64,000 nucleotides of DNA from JAUIEH01 sp964483375. GTDB taxonomy: Bacteria; Pseudomonadota; Alphaproteobacteria; Caulobacterales; Maricaulaceae. Of the stretch, positions 40,726 through 49,428 are shown in pieces (position 1 is the first letter of the stretch; every line of letters begins with the position of its first letter). Both the position numbers and the translations under genes were made by a program. The stretch lies in assembly GCA_964483375.1 (NCBI GenBank), contig CAZABJ010000002.1, positions 62,001 through 126,000 on the forward strand. The letters are read 5' to 3'. The notes below the pieces were generated by a model that was not told where the DNA came from, ran no database searches, and saw nothing but the letters and a program-made list of their open reading frames with translations.

Positions 40726-42030
40726 ATGCTTGAACTCTCCTCCGTCGCAGAGGCGGTACGCGATTGCGCGCCGTCCGCGACTGAGGCGCCGGGGCGAGGG
40801 CTACGCGTTTTATTCGCAAGCTATCGCGCACATCCCCATGTGGGCGGGCAAGGCGTGTACGCCTTTGAAATCACGCGCGCATTGAGCGATTTGGGCTGTC
40901 GGGTGGATGTCATCGCAGGACCGCCCTACCCCGATTGCGATCCGCGCGTTCGGCTCATCAAATTGCCTTCCCTCGACCTATTCGCTAAAGACAACGCTTT
41001 CGCGGCGTTCCGCCCCGCGATGTTGTCGCGCTGGCCGGACCTGGCGGAATGGGCGCTGCACAACACCGGGGCGTTTGGCGAGCCTTACGCTTTTGGGCGA
41101 CGCTTGTCGCGATGGTTGAAGACGCGGGCGGACCGCTATGACGTTGTTCACGACAACCAAGGGCTATACCGGCCCTTGGCGCAATGGGCGAAACGTGCCG
41201 ACGGTCCGGCGCCCCTGGCGACCTTGCATCACCCCATCACCATCGACCTAAAGCTCGCGCTCGAATGCGCCGAACGTCGCTTGGACCGTTTGGTCCTTCG
41301 CCGCTGGCACGGCTTCGTCGCCACCCAAGCGAAAGTCGCCCGCGCCCTGCCCGCGATCCTCACCGTGTCGCAGGCCTCGAAGTCCGCGCTTGTTCGCGAT
41401 TTCGGGGTCGATGCGAGCAAAATCCATGTCTCGCCGAATGGCGTCGATCACGAAGCCTTTCGCCCCCGTCCCGACCATGACATCGACCCAGACCTACTCG
41501 TGGCGACGGCGAGCTCGGACCTGCCGCTCAAAGGGCTTCCGACACTGATCGCCGCCTTCGCAAAAGTCGCCGCGGAAAGGCCCGCCACGCGGCTGACGGT
41601 TATCGGCCGCCTCCGCGACGGTCCCGTCGCTGACGCGTTGCAGCGCAGCGGCGTGGCGGAGCAGGTGACGTTCAAGAGCGGTCTCGACCGGGAGGCGCTC
41701 GCGACGCTTTACGCCAGCGCCGCCTTGGTGGTGTCGCCCTCATTGTTCGAAGGTTTCGGCTTCCCCGCCGCTGAGGCGATGGCCTGCGGGGCGGCGGTGG
41801 TGGCGACGAATGGCGGCGCTTTGCCCGAAGTGGTGGGGGACGCCGGCGTGATCACGCCCGCGGGGGACGCCGATGCGCTGGCCGCCGCCGTGTTGGGGCT
41901 TATCGATGACGAACCGCGGCGCAAGTCTTTGGGCGCAGCGGCTCGCGCCCGCGCCCTCACCCAGTTCTCATGGCGCGCCCATGCGAGTGCCTCGCTTGAC
42001 CTCTATCGTCAGCTGAGCGCGCGATGCTGA
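40726..42030 (+). CDS. GT4-family glycosyltransferase
   Basis: A 434-residue GT-B enzyme with AAGGA seven bases before the ATG. The N-terminal half has the glycine-rich VGGQGVYAFEITRALSDLG acceptor motif. The C-terminal half has the nucleotide-sugar-binding VSPNGVDHEAFRP and the retaining GT4 E-x7-E motif SLFEGFGFPAAEAMACG. It transfers a sugar from an activated donor to an unknown acceptor. It is the first gene of a set with two overlapping junctions downstream (methyltransferase, then toroid protein), suggesting a dedicated glycoconjugate or glycolipid. Confidence 0.9.
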   Translation: MLELSSVAEAVRDCAPSATEAPGRGLRVLFASYRAHPHVGGQGVYAFEITRALSDLGCRVDVIAGPPYPDCDPRVRLIKLPSLDLFAKDNAFAAFRPAMLSRWPDLAEWALHNTGAFGEPYAFGRRLSRWLKTRADRYDVVHDNQGLYRPLAQWAKRADGPAPLATLHHPITIDLKLALECAERRLDRLVLRRWHGFVATQAKVARALPAILTVSQASKSALVRDFGVDASKIHVSPNGVDHEAFRPRPDHDIDPDLLVATASSDLPLKGLPTLIAAFAKVAAERPATRLTVIGRLRDGPVADALQRSGVAEQVTFKSGLDREALATLYASAALVVSPSLFEGFGFPAAEAMACGAAVVATNGGALPEVVGDAGVITPAGDADALAAAVLGLIDDEPRRKSLGAAARARALTQFSWRAHASASLDLYRQLSARC

Positions 42031-42734
42031 CGGTGAAGCTTGACCGTTTGGCGTTGTCGCCAGGCGACCGCGTGCTCGATTTGGGGTGCGGGCGGGGACG
42101 ACATTTGCACGCTCTGGCGAGCAAAGACGGGCTCTCCGCCATCGGCCTGGACCTCGACTTCACCGATGTTCAAGCCACGCGCGACGCCTTCGCCTGGGCG
42201 CCGGACGCGCGCGGCTGGGGCGTGATGCAGGGGGATGCGTTGCGTCTGCCATTCGCGAACGACACCTTCGACGCGGTGGTGTGTTCGGAGGTTCTTGAGC
42301 ACTTGCCGGACTATGAGGCCGCGGTGGCGGAAGTCGCGCGCGTGCTCAAACCCGCAGGCGTCTTTGCGGTGTCGGTCCCTCGCGCCTGGCCTGAGGCGAT
42401 TTGCTGGCGGCTGTCGGAAGACTATCGCAACGAGCCCGGCGGTCATGTTCGGATTTTCAAAGCAAACGCGCTGGCGAAAACCGTTGAGGCCGGCGGGTTC
42501 CGAGAGACCGGACGCCGCCACCACGAACACGGACTGCACAGCCCTTACTGGTGGCTCAAATGCGCGCTGTGGCGGCGACGCGACGACCACCCGGTCATCC
42601 GCGCCTATCAACGTTTCTTGGAGTGGGACATTCTGAAAAAGCCCCTTTTCACCCGCGCGCTGGCCGCCCTCGCCGACCCCGTCTTGGGCAAGAGCGTGGT
42701 GATGTACTTCACCCGCGACGGAGCCCGCGCATGA
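42024..42734 (+). CDS. Class I SAM-dependent methyltransferase
   Basis: A 236-residue enzyme with motif I VLDLGCGRGRHLHALA and an acidic motif II (IGLDLDFTDV). It also has GDALRLPFANDTFDAVVCSEVLEHL and the post-motif AEVARVLKPAGVFAVSVPR. It belongs to the Methyltransf_11 group often found with glycosyltransferases. The start overlaps the glycosyltransferase end by seven bases, and its stop overlaps the toroid gene by ATGA. Likely modifies the same product; the acceptor atom is unknown. Confidence 0.9.
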   Translation: MLTVKLDRLALSPGDRVLDLGCGRGRHLHALASKDGLSAIGLDLDFTDVQATRDAFAWAPDARGWGVMQGDALRLPFANDTFDAVVCSEVLEHLPDYEAAVAEVARVLKPAGVFAVSVPRAWPEAICWRLSEDYRNEPGGHVRIFKANALAKTVEAGGFRETGRRHHEHGLHSPYWWLKCALWRRRDDHPVIRAYQRFLEWDILKKPLFTRALAALADPVLGKSVVMYFTRDGARA

Positions 42735-43777
42735 GCCTGGATCCCGGTCCGCTCGTCGCACGCATTCTTGAGCTTCAAGACGAAGACGGCGCCATCGCTT
42801 GGGTGGAGGGCGGCCTCTTCGATCCCTGGAACCACTGCGAGGCGGCGATGGGCCTGATGGCCGCCGGCGAAATCCGCGCCGCCCGTCACGCCATGGAGTA
42901 TTTACGGGAAACCCAGCGCGCCGACGGTTCCTGGCTCGCTGATATGGGCTGCGCCGTCCCGATGGATGCGGCCAACGAACGCCTTCTCGTCGACGACCCG
43001 CCCCAAGTCGTGGACACGAATTTCATCGCATACCCCGCGGTCGCGGCCTGGCGGCTCTATCTGGCCACCCAACGCGCTGAGGACTTGGCGCGATTTTCGC
43101 CGATGGCGGAGCAGGCGCTTGATTTCGTCATCAGCCTGCAGCGCGATGACGGCGCCATCCCCTGGCGTGGGGCGGATTCGGGGGAGAACGCCGACGCCAT
43201 AGACGCCCTAATCGCCGGGGGAGCGTCGATTTACAAGAGCCTCGAGACCGGGGCCCGCTTGCTGGCTGTGCAGGGTCGAAACCCCAACCGCTTTCTCGAC
43301 GCGCGCGCCCGGCTCGGCGAGGCGCTGCGGGAGCGGCCGAACGCCTTCGCCGCCAAGTCCCGCTATGCGATGGATTGGTATTATCCCGCCCTTGCGAGCG
43401 TGCTGCCGCGCGCGGCGGGACGTCGGAGGCTCGCCCAAGGGTGGCGCGCTTTCGTGCACCCGGTGTGGGGCTGTCGCTGCGTGGACGACGAACCTTGGGC
43501 GACGGCGGCGGAGACCGCCGAACTCGCGCTGGCCTGTCTCCGTCTCGGCGCCCGACGCGCCGCGGACGGGCTCATTGCAGCGCTGGGCCATGCCCAGACG
43601 GAAAACGGCGCGCTATGGATGGGCCGGCAATTCGTGCTCGACCGCTATTGGCCCATGGAACGCCCCTCTTGGACCGCGGGCGCGGCGCTTCTTGCGCTCG
43701 ACGCTCAGCGCGGTCGGGATGCAGGAGCCCGGCTGTTTCTCGACGATTTGCCAGAACGCGAGCGCGTGCGGGCTTAG
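42731..43777 (+). CDS. Alpha/alpha-toroid (prenyltransferase/squalene-cyclase-like) protein
   Basis: The start is ATG 42731, overlapping the methyltransferase stop. The 348-residue protein is built of helical repeats with recurring QDEDGAIAW, QRADGSWLADMG, QRDDGAIPW and QTENGALWM motifs. These are the QxxDGxW-type turns of alpha/alpha toroids. It lacks the DxDD acid motif of true squalene cyclases, so cyclase chemistry is doubtful. It may bind a polyprenyl or lipid-linked substrate for the neighbouring glycosyltransferase (inference). Its stop overlaps the convergent second methyltransferase by four bases. Confidence 0.75.
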   Translation: MSLDPGPLVARILELQDEDGAIAWVEGGLFDPWNHCEAAMGLMAAGEIRAARHAMEYLRETQRADGSWLADMGCAVPMDAANERLLVDDPPQVVDTNFIAYPAVAAWRLYLATQRAEDLARFSPMAEQALDFVISLQRDDGAIPWRGADSGENADAIDALIAGGASIYKSLETGARLLAVQGRNPNRFLDARARLGEALRERPNAFAAKSRYAMDWYYPALASVLPRAAGRRRLAQGWRAFVHPVWGCRCVDDEPWATAAETAELALACLRLGARRAADGLIAALGHAQTENGALWMGRQFVLDRYWPMERPSWTAGAALLALDAQRGRDAGARLFLDDLPERERVRA

Positions 43778-44376
43778 CCCAAACGCCGCAACCATCGCAG
43801 CGCGCCCAGATTTCCCGCTGGGACAAACAGGCCCGAGGCGAGGGCGAGACGATAAACTTCATAAGGCGGACGTCCCCCTTGGGCGGGGTTAGGAAAGACA
43901 TCGTGAACCGCCAGCACGCCGCCTGGCGCGATATGGCCGGCCCAGGCGCGCCAATCGTCAAGCGCGGTTTTCAACGCGTGTCCGCCGTCGAGAAACAGAA
44001 AGCCGACCGGCGCGCGCCAATCCCGGCCGATCGCAGCCGACCGCCCGACCATCGCAACGACAGTGTCCTCGAGCCCCCCTGCCCGCACCGCGCGCCGGAA
44101 GGCGAACAGCGTCTCCACCGCCCCGGCGTCTGCGTCCCAAAGCTCAGGGTCATGCCAGGCCTCGCCGGGCTGGTGCTCCTCTGAACCGCGATGATGGTCG
44201 ATGCTGTAGAGGCGAACGCCGGCCTGGCGCGCCGCCGCGCCCAGATAGAGGGCGGAACGCCCGCAATAGGCCCCGATCTCGACCAGCGCGCCCAGCGACG
44301 CCGCTTTCAGCGCCAAGCGCGCCAGCGCTTCGCCCTCCTCTACGGTGAGGAAGCCTTTGACCGATTGCGGGTCCAA
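43774..44376 (-). CDS. Class I SAM methyltransferase (Methyltransf_24 type)
   Basis: A 200-residue enzyme with motif I ALVEIGAYCGRSALYLG, then YSIDHHRGSEEH, a CmcI/sugar-methyltransferase-like feature. Further on are VGFLFLDGGHALKTALDDW with the metal-binding Asp/His and PGGVLAVHDVF. This subgroup methylates hydroxyls of sugars or small aromatics. It is convergent with the toroid gene and on the opposite strand to the other three genes of the cluster. It lies 20 bases after the lipoprotein gene at 44397, with which it may be cotranscribed. Confidence 0.85.
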   Translation of the reverse strand: MDPQSVKGFLTVEEGEALARLALKAASLGALVEIGAYCGRSALYLGAAARQAGVRLYSIDHHRGSEEHQPGEAWHDPELWDADAGAVETLFAFRRAVRAGGLEDTVVAMVGRSAAIGRDWRAPVGFLFLDGGHALKTALDDWRAWAGHIAPGGVLAVHDVFPNPAQGGRPPYEVYRLALASGLFVPAGNLGALRWLRRLG

Positions 44377-44396
44377 GCTCAGCGCGACGGGTCCGC

Positions 44397-45050
44397 TCAG
44401 CCCACCTCTGAACTTCGCTGAGGACGGCGCGCGCTCAAATCATCAGCGCGCACGCTCATCAACGCGATCTCGGAGGACACCAAGTCCAGCGCGTCATTCA
44501 AGGCGGACCGGTCGGCGTCGCTTAACGCCGGGCCCGCTTCGGCGATCGCCTCAGCGAACATGGACTGGGCGCCCCGCGCACGTTGGATTGCGCGCTCTAC
44601 CTCGCGCATGTCCTCATCGATGGTGTCCGAATTCAGGTCTGCATCCGCGACCACGCGCGCCGCCGCGGCGTTCACCGCCGCAACGCTGTCCGCAAGCGTG
44701 CCAATATCGGACTGCAAGGCGACGGCCAGCGCCTCGCCCTCATGCTCGGCGAGGTAGGTTTGCGCCGCATTGGGACGCGCGTCCTCCGCAGCCTCGCCGC
44801 GGCCATGAAGCAGCAGCGACAAAGTGCGCCGCGCCGTCGTCGCCGCGTCCGCGCCATCCGACCAACCGCGGCTCTCGCAAAGCGCGATCAAGGCTGTGGC
44901 CTCAGCGCGGAGTTGTTGTTGAGACGCTGTCGCTTGGGCGGCGACCTCAGCCTCGGCGTTATGGGCGACTTCGCCCATGCGAACCGTCGCGCATCCCGAC
45001 GCGTAGAAGGCCGTGCACGCCAAAGCCGCCGCTACTATTCTTGCGTTCAT
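44397..45050 (-). CDS. Helical lipoprotein, unknown
   Basis: The start is ATG 45050 (MNARIVAAALACTAFYASGC); the 12 residues added by the longer frame would spoil the signal peptide. Lipobox YASGC (Cys 20). The 217-residue product is otherwise almost entirely alpha-helical and Ala/Glu/Asp-rich, with one internal cysteine (ALCESRGW). I recognise no domain. It is probably a periplasmic-facing lipoprotein with a coiled-coil or helical-bundle fold. Confidence 0.65.
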   Translation of the reverse strand: MNARIVAAALACTAFYASGCATVRMGEVAHNAEAEVAAQATASQQQLRAEATALIALCESRGWSDGADAATTARRTLSLLLHGRGEAAEDARPNAAQTYLAEHEGEALAVALQSDIGTLADSVAAVNAAAARVVADADLNSDTIDEDMREVERAIQRARGAQSMFAEAIAEAGPALSDADRSALNDALDLVSSEIALMSVRADDLSARRPQRSSEVG

Positions 45051-45160
45051 CACCACCGCTCTTCCCCGGTCCCGCCCCTTGGCCATTAACGTAGCGCGTC
45101 GCTTCAGCGCCCGCCAGAGTTCCTCTTCAGCCGGCGGCCTTCGCTCACAGGACCTCTCCC

Positions 45161-46132
45161 ATGGACGCCTTGGACACCCCGCGCGATCTCTACCCCGAGA
45201 TCGAACCGTTCATGACGGGACGGTTTCGGGTCGACGATCGCCATGAGCTCTATGTTGAGCAATGCGGGCGCCGCGACGGGCCCGCCATCGTGGTGCTGCA
45301 TGGGGGGCCAGGGGGCGCGTGCTCGCCGGCGATGCGGCGTTTCTTCAATCCAGAGCATTGGCGGGTGGTCTTGTTCGATCAGCGCGGCTGCGGACGGTCG
45401 CGTCCGCAAGGGTCGCTCATCGACAACACCACGCCTCACTTGGTCGCCGATTTGGAGACGCTGCGGGAAAACCTCGAGATCGACCGATGGGCGCTGTTCG
45501 GCGGCTCTTGGGGCTCCACTCTTGCGGTGGCCTACGCTCAAGCCCATCGCTCGCGCGTTTCCGGCGCCATCGTTCGGGGCGTGTTTCTTCTCACCCCTGA
45601 AGAGCTCGACTGGTTTTACGGCGGCGGCGCGGGCGCGCTTCTGCCCGAGGCATGGGCTGCGTTTCTTAGCCAACTCGACGACGACGAGCGGGATGCGCCC
45701 TTGCCCGCTTACTACGCGCGGCTAACCGGCGAGGACAAACGCGTTCGCGCCCGCGCAGCACGCGCCTGGACGCGCTGGGAGACCGCAGCGCTCTGCGCGG
45801 GGCGGTCGAGCCGGCTGGTTCCGCGCGAACCTGACGCCGGCGCTCTCGACACCCTTGCGCGCATCGAGTGCCACTATTTTCACCATGGCGGGTTTCTACC
45901 GCACCCCCACGCCCTATTGGAGAAGGCCGGCGCGCTTTCAGGATTGCCTGGCGCGATCATCCAAGGGCGCCTAGATTTCATCACGCCGCCACGCGCGGCT
46001 TGGCGATTGTCCCAGGCCTGGCCCGAGGCGCATTTCTCCGTGATGGACCAAGCCGGACACGCAGCCTCCGAGCCGGCGGTGATCGACGCGCTGGTGCGCG
46101 CGACCGACCGGCTGGCCAGGATCCTGGTTTAA
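45161..46132 (+). CDS. pip: Prolyl aminopeptidase (proline iminopeptidase)
   Basis: This 323-residue alpha/beta hydrolase has the S33 features: oxyanion loop HGGPGGACSP, FDQRGCGRSRP, nucleophile elbow GGSWGSTLAVAYAQ (Ser about 116), GRLDFITPP (catalytic Asp) and QAGHAAS (catalytic His). The cap region includes EELDWFYGGGAGALLPEAW. It removes N-terminal proline from peptides in the cytoplasm. The stop overlaps the convergent symporter gene by four bases. Confidence 0.92.
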   Translation: MDALDTPRDLYPEIEPFMTGRFRVDDRHELYVEQCGRRDGPAIVVLHGGPGGACSPAMRRFFNPEHWRVVLFDQRGCGRSRPQGSLIDNTTPHLVADLETLRENLEIDRWALFGGSWGSTLAVAYAQAHRSRVSGAIVRGVFLLTPEELDWFYGGGAGALLPEAWAAFLSQLDDDERDAPLPAYYARLTGEDKRVRARAARAWTRWETAALCAGRSSRLVPREPDAGALDTLARIECHYFHHGGFLPHPHALLEKAGALSGLPGAIIQGRLDFITPPRAAWRLSQAWPEAHFSVMDQAGHAASEPAVIDALVRATDRLARILV

Positions 46133-47691
46133 CCGCCGAAACCGAGCGCCGAGGCGGCCGACGCCACCAAGGCCGGCGGGTTGGTGATCAAAAGCCAGAG
46201 GCTGGATGCGAGGATCACCGCAGTGCCGATCGGCGCCACCCACCGGATGAGGACGTGCCAGAAGGTGAACATCCCGTCTGTCGTCTGGGTGAGCTCGGCG
46301 CGGAAAATCTCTTTGCGCACCGCCCAACCGGCGAACAAAGCGATGAGCAGGCCGCCCAGCGGCAAGAAGAGCTTCTCGGTCAACTGGTCAAAGAAATCGA
46401 ACACGTTCAGGTCCAGCGCATTCGCCACGCCAATGAGGAAACACACCCCGCCCAACGCGATGGCGACCGGCACCCGCTTTCCGGGGAACCGCTCTTCGGC
46501 GCGGGAAACAGAAACCTCGAGCAAGGAAATCGACGAGGTGATCGCCGCGAAAAACGCGAGCGTGAAGAAAATCCCCGCCAGCGCGACAGCCAGAATGCTC
46601 GGCAATTGGGAAAACGCCGCCGGCAGCGTGACGAAGAACAAGCCCGGTCCGCCATTCGGGCTCATGCCGAAACCGAACACGATAGGGAAGATCGCGAAGC
46701 CCGCGATCAACGCCACCAGCGTATCCGACCCCGCCACGATCCGAGCGTTGCCCGTGATCTGTTCGTCTTTGTTCAAATAAGCCCCGTAGGTGATCATGAG
46801 ACCCACCCCGACACCCACCGAGAAGAACGCCTGGCCCAAGGCGCTCGACAGAATCGGGAGGAAATTCATGATGTTGAAGCGCGTTTCCGCGCCCTCCGGC
46901 GCGCCGCAGGCGTTCGCTGCGCCCTCTATGCTGGGCGCGTCGAACAGCACGCATGGTTGGGGCTGGAAGAGATAGCTCACCGCCGCGCCGAAATTGCCCG
47001 CAAAGGCGTTGAACAGCACCACGCCGAGCAACATCACGAAGAACGCCGGCATGAGGATTTTCACCGCCGTCTCAATGCCGCCCTGCACGCCTCGCGCGAC
47101 GATGAAGGTGGTGATCGCCATGAACACCAGATGCGCGCCGACGACCAACGGACCGTTCGATATCGTCGCGCCGAAATCTTCGCCCAGGAGTTCGGCGTAC
47201 ATGTCGGTGCTGGAGGCGGTTGCGGGGTTCAGGCCGGAACCGCCGCCGGCGGCGAGCAACGCCTCATAGGAGGACCGGATCTCTTCGGGCGAGAGGCCGG
47301 CGAACTGCCCCGAAAACGCTTTGAAAATGTAGATCAGCACCCATCCCGCCACGACGGAATAGAACGACAGGATCAGAAAAGCGCCGATCGCGCCGACCCA
47401 TCCCAAAAGGCCCCAGTGCCGGGAGACGCCGGCTTCGCGCGCGACCGCCGCGGTGGAGCCCATCGCCGACATGCCCCCGCGTCGCCCGATGGCGTATTCC
47501 GAAACCAGGACAGGGAAGGCCACAAGGAGAATGCATAACAAATAGACGATGACGAAAATCGCCCCGCCGTTTTCGCCCGCCGTGTAGGGGAAGCGCCAAA
47601 AATTGCCCAGGCCCACCGATGAACCGATAGCCGCCATCAAAAACCCGAACCGGGACGACCAATGTTCGTGCACGCTGGGCGACGGCGTCAT
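46129..47691 (-). CDS. Sodium-dependent neurotransmitter-symporter family (SNF/NSS) transporter
   Basis: The start is ATG 47691, eight bases after GGGGAG; a TTG at 47712 is less likely. The 520-residue protein has about twelve membrane helices and the NSS sodium-site signature GSSVGLGNFWRFPYTAGENGG in helix 1, with the unwound GLGNFW. A second sodium-site region is FFSVGVGVGLMITYGAY in helix 6. Bacterial members import amino acids or related amines with sodium; the substrate here is unknown. Confidence 0.93.
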   Translation of the reverse strand: MTPSPSVHEHWSSRFGFLMAAIGSSVGLGNFWRFPYTAGENGGAIFVIVYLLCILLVAFPVLVSEYAIGRRGGMSAMGSTAAVAREAGVSRHWGLLGWVGAIGAFLILSFYSVVAGWVLIYIFKAFSGQFAGLSPEEIRSSYEALLAAGGGSGLNPATASSTDMYAELLGEDFGATISNGPLVVGAHLVFMAITTFIVARGVQGGIETAVKILMPAFFVMLLGVVLFNAFAGNFGAAVSYLFQPQPCVLFDAPSIEGAANACGAPEGAETRFNIMNFLPILSSALGQAFFSVGVGVGLMITYGAYLNKDEQITGNARIVAGSDTLVALIAGFAIFPIVFGFGMSPNGGPGLFFVTLPAAFSQLPSILAVALAGIFFTLAFFAAITSSISLLEVSVSRAEERFPGKRVPVAIALGGVCFLIGVANALDLNVFDFFDQLTEKLFLPLGGLLIALFAGWAVRKEIFRAELTQTTDGMFTFWHVLIRWVAPIGTAVILASSLWLLITNPPALVASAASALGFGG

Positions 47692-47803
47692 GGCTTTTCT
47701 CCCCTTGCTCAAATAGGCCGGCGAACAGTGGCGGAGCCCAGGCTAAGGGTCAACGCCGCCGCTAAGGGTCGGGAAAGCATGGACATGCGAGGCTGAGGCC
47801 CAG

Positions 47804-48247
47804 ATGACCGCAGTCCTCACAGAGGCGACCGCCATGTCGACCCCTCGCGCAACGACCGACCGCCCAGCGCCCAGCGGCGGAACCGGCTTTCAGCAGGCTG
47901 AAACCACGGCGTTGATTGACGCCGTCCCCGTCGTTGACGTTGAGACCTTGGGTCCGCTGGTCGACCTTGTGGGGGCGGACCGGATGCGTCATGCGGCAGG
48001 GAAGTTTTGGGCGGAGTGTGATGAGCTTATCGCTGCGATCCGGGACGCCGCGACGCCCAAGGACCGGCGGACGGCCGCTCACACGCTCAAAGGGGCGGCG
48101 GCGACGATAGGCGCTGCACGCTTAGCCGCGCTCGGCCAGGCGCTTGAAGGCGAAAACATTGCGCTCTCCGCAGCGCTTACGCGTTTTCCCGATATCGTCG
48201 CGCAGAGCCGCGCCGGGCTTGATGGGTTTTTCGACGCTGCGCAATAA
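47804..48247 (+). CDS. Second Hpt domain phosphotransfer protein
   Basis: A protein of up to 147 residues with a variable N terminus followed by an Hpt domain: VGADRMRHAAGKFWAECDELIAAIRDA and the phospho-histidine motif TAAHTLKGAAATIGAARLA. ATG 47804 and ATG 47834 both have GAGG upstream, so the start is undecided; the domain is unaffected. It is an orphan, like the Hpt at 7424-7792, and differs from it enough to be a separate relay partner. Confidence 0.85.
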   Translation: MTAVLTEATAMSTPRATTDRPAPSGGTGFQQAETTALIDAVPVVDVETLGPLVDLVGADRMRHAAGKFWAECDELIAAIRDAATPKDRRTAAHTLKGAAATIGAARLAALGQALEGENIALSAALTRFPDIVAQSRAGLDGFFDAAQ

Positions 48248-48261
48248 CGCGCGGCGCCGCG

Positions 48262-49428
48262 CTAAGGCATCCGCCCGCCGCGGGAGAGCGTGACGTCGCG
48301 ATTAACGTGAACGCTCAAGACCAGGCCAAAGCCCGCCATCACCGCCAGCATCACTGAGCCTCCATAAGAAACCAGCGGCAAGGGCACGCCGACGACCGGC
48401 GCCAGACCCATGACCATGGCGGTGTTGATGATGGCGTAAAACGCGAACGTCGCACACACGCCGAGCGCGGCGAGCCGCCCGAATTGACTGTTCGCGCTCA
48501 TCGCGATTGAGGTCCCGACAGCCAACACCAAGAAGATGAGCGCCAACACGCCGGCGCCGCCGAAAAACCCGAATTCCTCGCCGATCACGGTGAAAATGAA
48601 GTCGGTGTGTTTTTCGGGCAGGAAGTCGAGCTGGGTCTGGGTGCCTTCGCCGAAACCCTTGCCGCGCAACCCGCCTGAGCCGATAGCGATTTGAGACTGC
48701 AGCGTGTGGTAGCCCGCGCCCATCGGATCGGAGTCGGGGTCCAAGAAGGAAAGGATGCGCGTGCGCTGATAGGGTCTGAGCCCATAGACATAGAGCGCCA
48801 AAAGGCCGAGCGTGCCGAAGATCGCGCCCAACAGAATGTGCTGCCACCGCAGCCCGGAGAGAAAGACGATCACCACGCCCGTGGCGCCCAAGAGCAGCGC
48901 CGTGCCCAAATCAGGCTGACGAACAATCAGCAGAGCCGGCGCCGCGATCATGGCTAAGGCCGGCAGATGCGCCACCGGCAGCGGCGCGCGCACGAGGTGA
49001 TAGGGCGTCTCGTGATAGAACCGCGCCAGAGCCAGCACCACGGCGAGCTTCATGATTTCGGAGGGCTGCAAATTGACCGGTCCGAGCGCGATCCACCGGG
49101 TGGCGCCCATATTGGTCTCGCCATACAGCTCCACGCCCACCAAGAGCGCCAGCGCGCCGAGATAGGCGGGATAGGCCGCGAGCATCCAAAGCCTCAACGG
49201 CACGAAGGCGAGCGACGTCATGAGAGAAAACGCGGCGGCGAACCGGACGGCGTGGTTGGCCGCCCATGGCTGCCACGACATGTCGCCCACCGAATAAAGC
49301 GTCGCCACCCCCACTGCGGCGAGAGCGCAAATCAACAGCACGAGCAGCCAACCGCGCGGCCCCATCACGAAGAACTTTCCGCGGGAGCTAGGCTCTTCGG
49401 TGTCGTAGGTGGTCAGAATGGAAGCCAT
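48262..49428 (-). CDS. rodA: SEDS peptidoglycan glycosyltransferase RodA
   Basis: This 388-residue membrane protein has about ten helices. SEDS signatures are GATRWIALGPVNLQPSEIMKLAVVLALARF, IVRQPDLGTALLL, VIGEEFGFFGGAG and PLVSYGGSVMLAV. It polymerises lipid II into glycan during lateral growth, together with PBP2. Its ATG at 49428 overlaps the PBP2 stop by one base. It is the last gene of the mreBCD-mrdA-rodA operon. Confidence 0.96.
   Translation of the reverse strand: MASILTTYDTEEPSSRGKFFVMGPRGWLLVLLICALAAVGVATLYSVGDMSWQPWAANHAVRFAAAFSLMTSLAFVPLRLWMLAAYPAYLGALALLVGVELYGETNMGATRWIALGPVNLQPSEIMKLAVVLALARFYHETPYHLVRAPLPVAHLPALAMIAAPALLIVRQPDLGTALLLGATGVVIVFLSGLRWQHILLGAIFGTLGLLALYVYGLRPYQRTRILSFLDPDSDPMGAGYHTLQSQIAIGSGGLRGKGFGEGTQTQLDFLPEKHTDFIFTVIGEEFGFFGGAGVLALIFLVLAVGTSIAMSANSQFGRLAALGVCATFAFYAIINTAMVMGLAPVVGVPLPLVSYGGSVMLAVMAGFGLVLSVHVNRDVTLSRGGRMP

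Noticed and set aside
45868..47538. Long open frame (556 codons) on the plus strand
   Set aside because: It is antisense to the sodium symporter; the translation is His/Arg/Asp/Gln-rich with no domain or signal.
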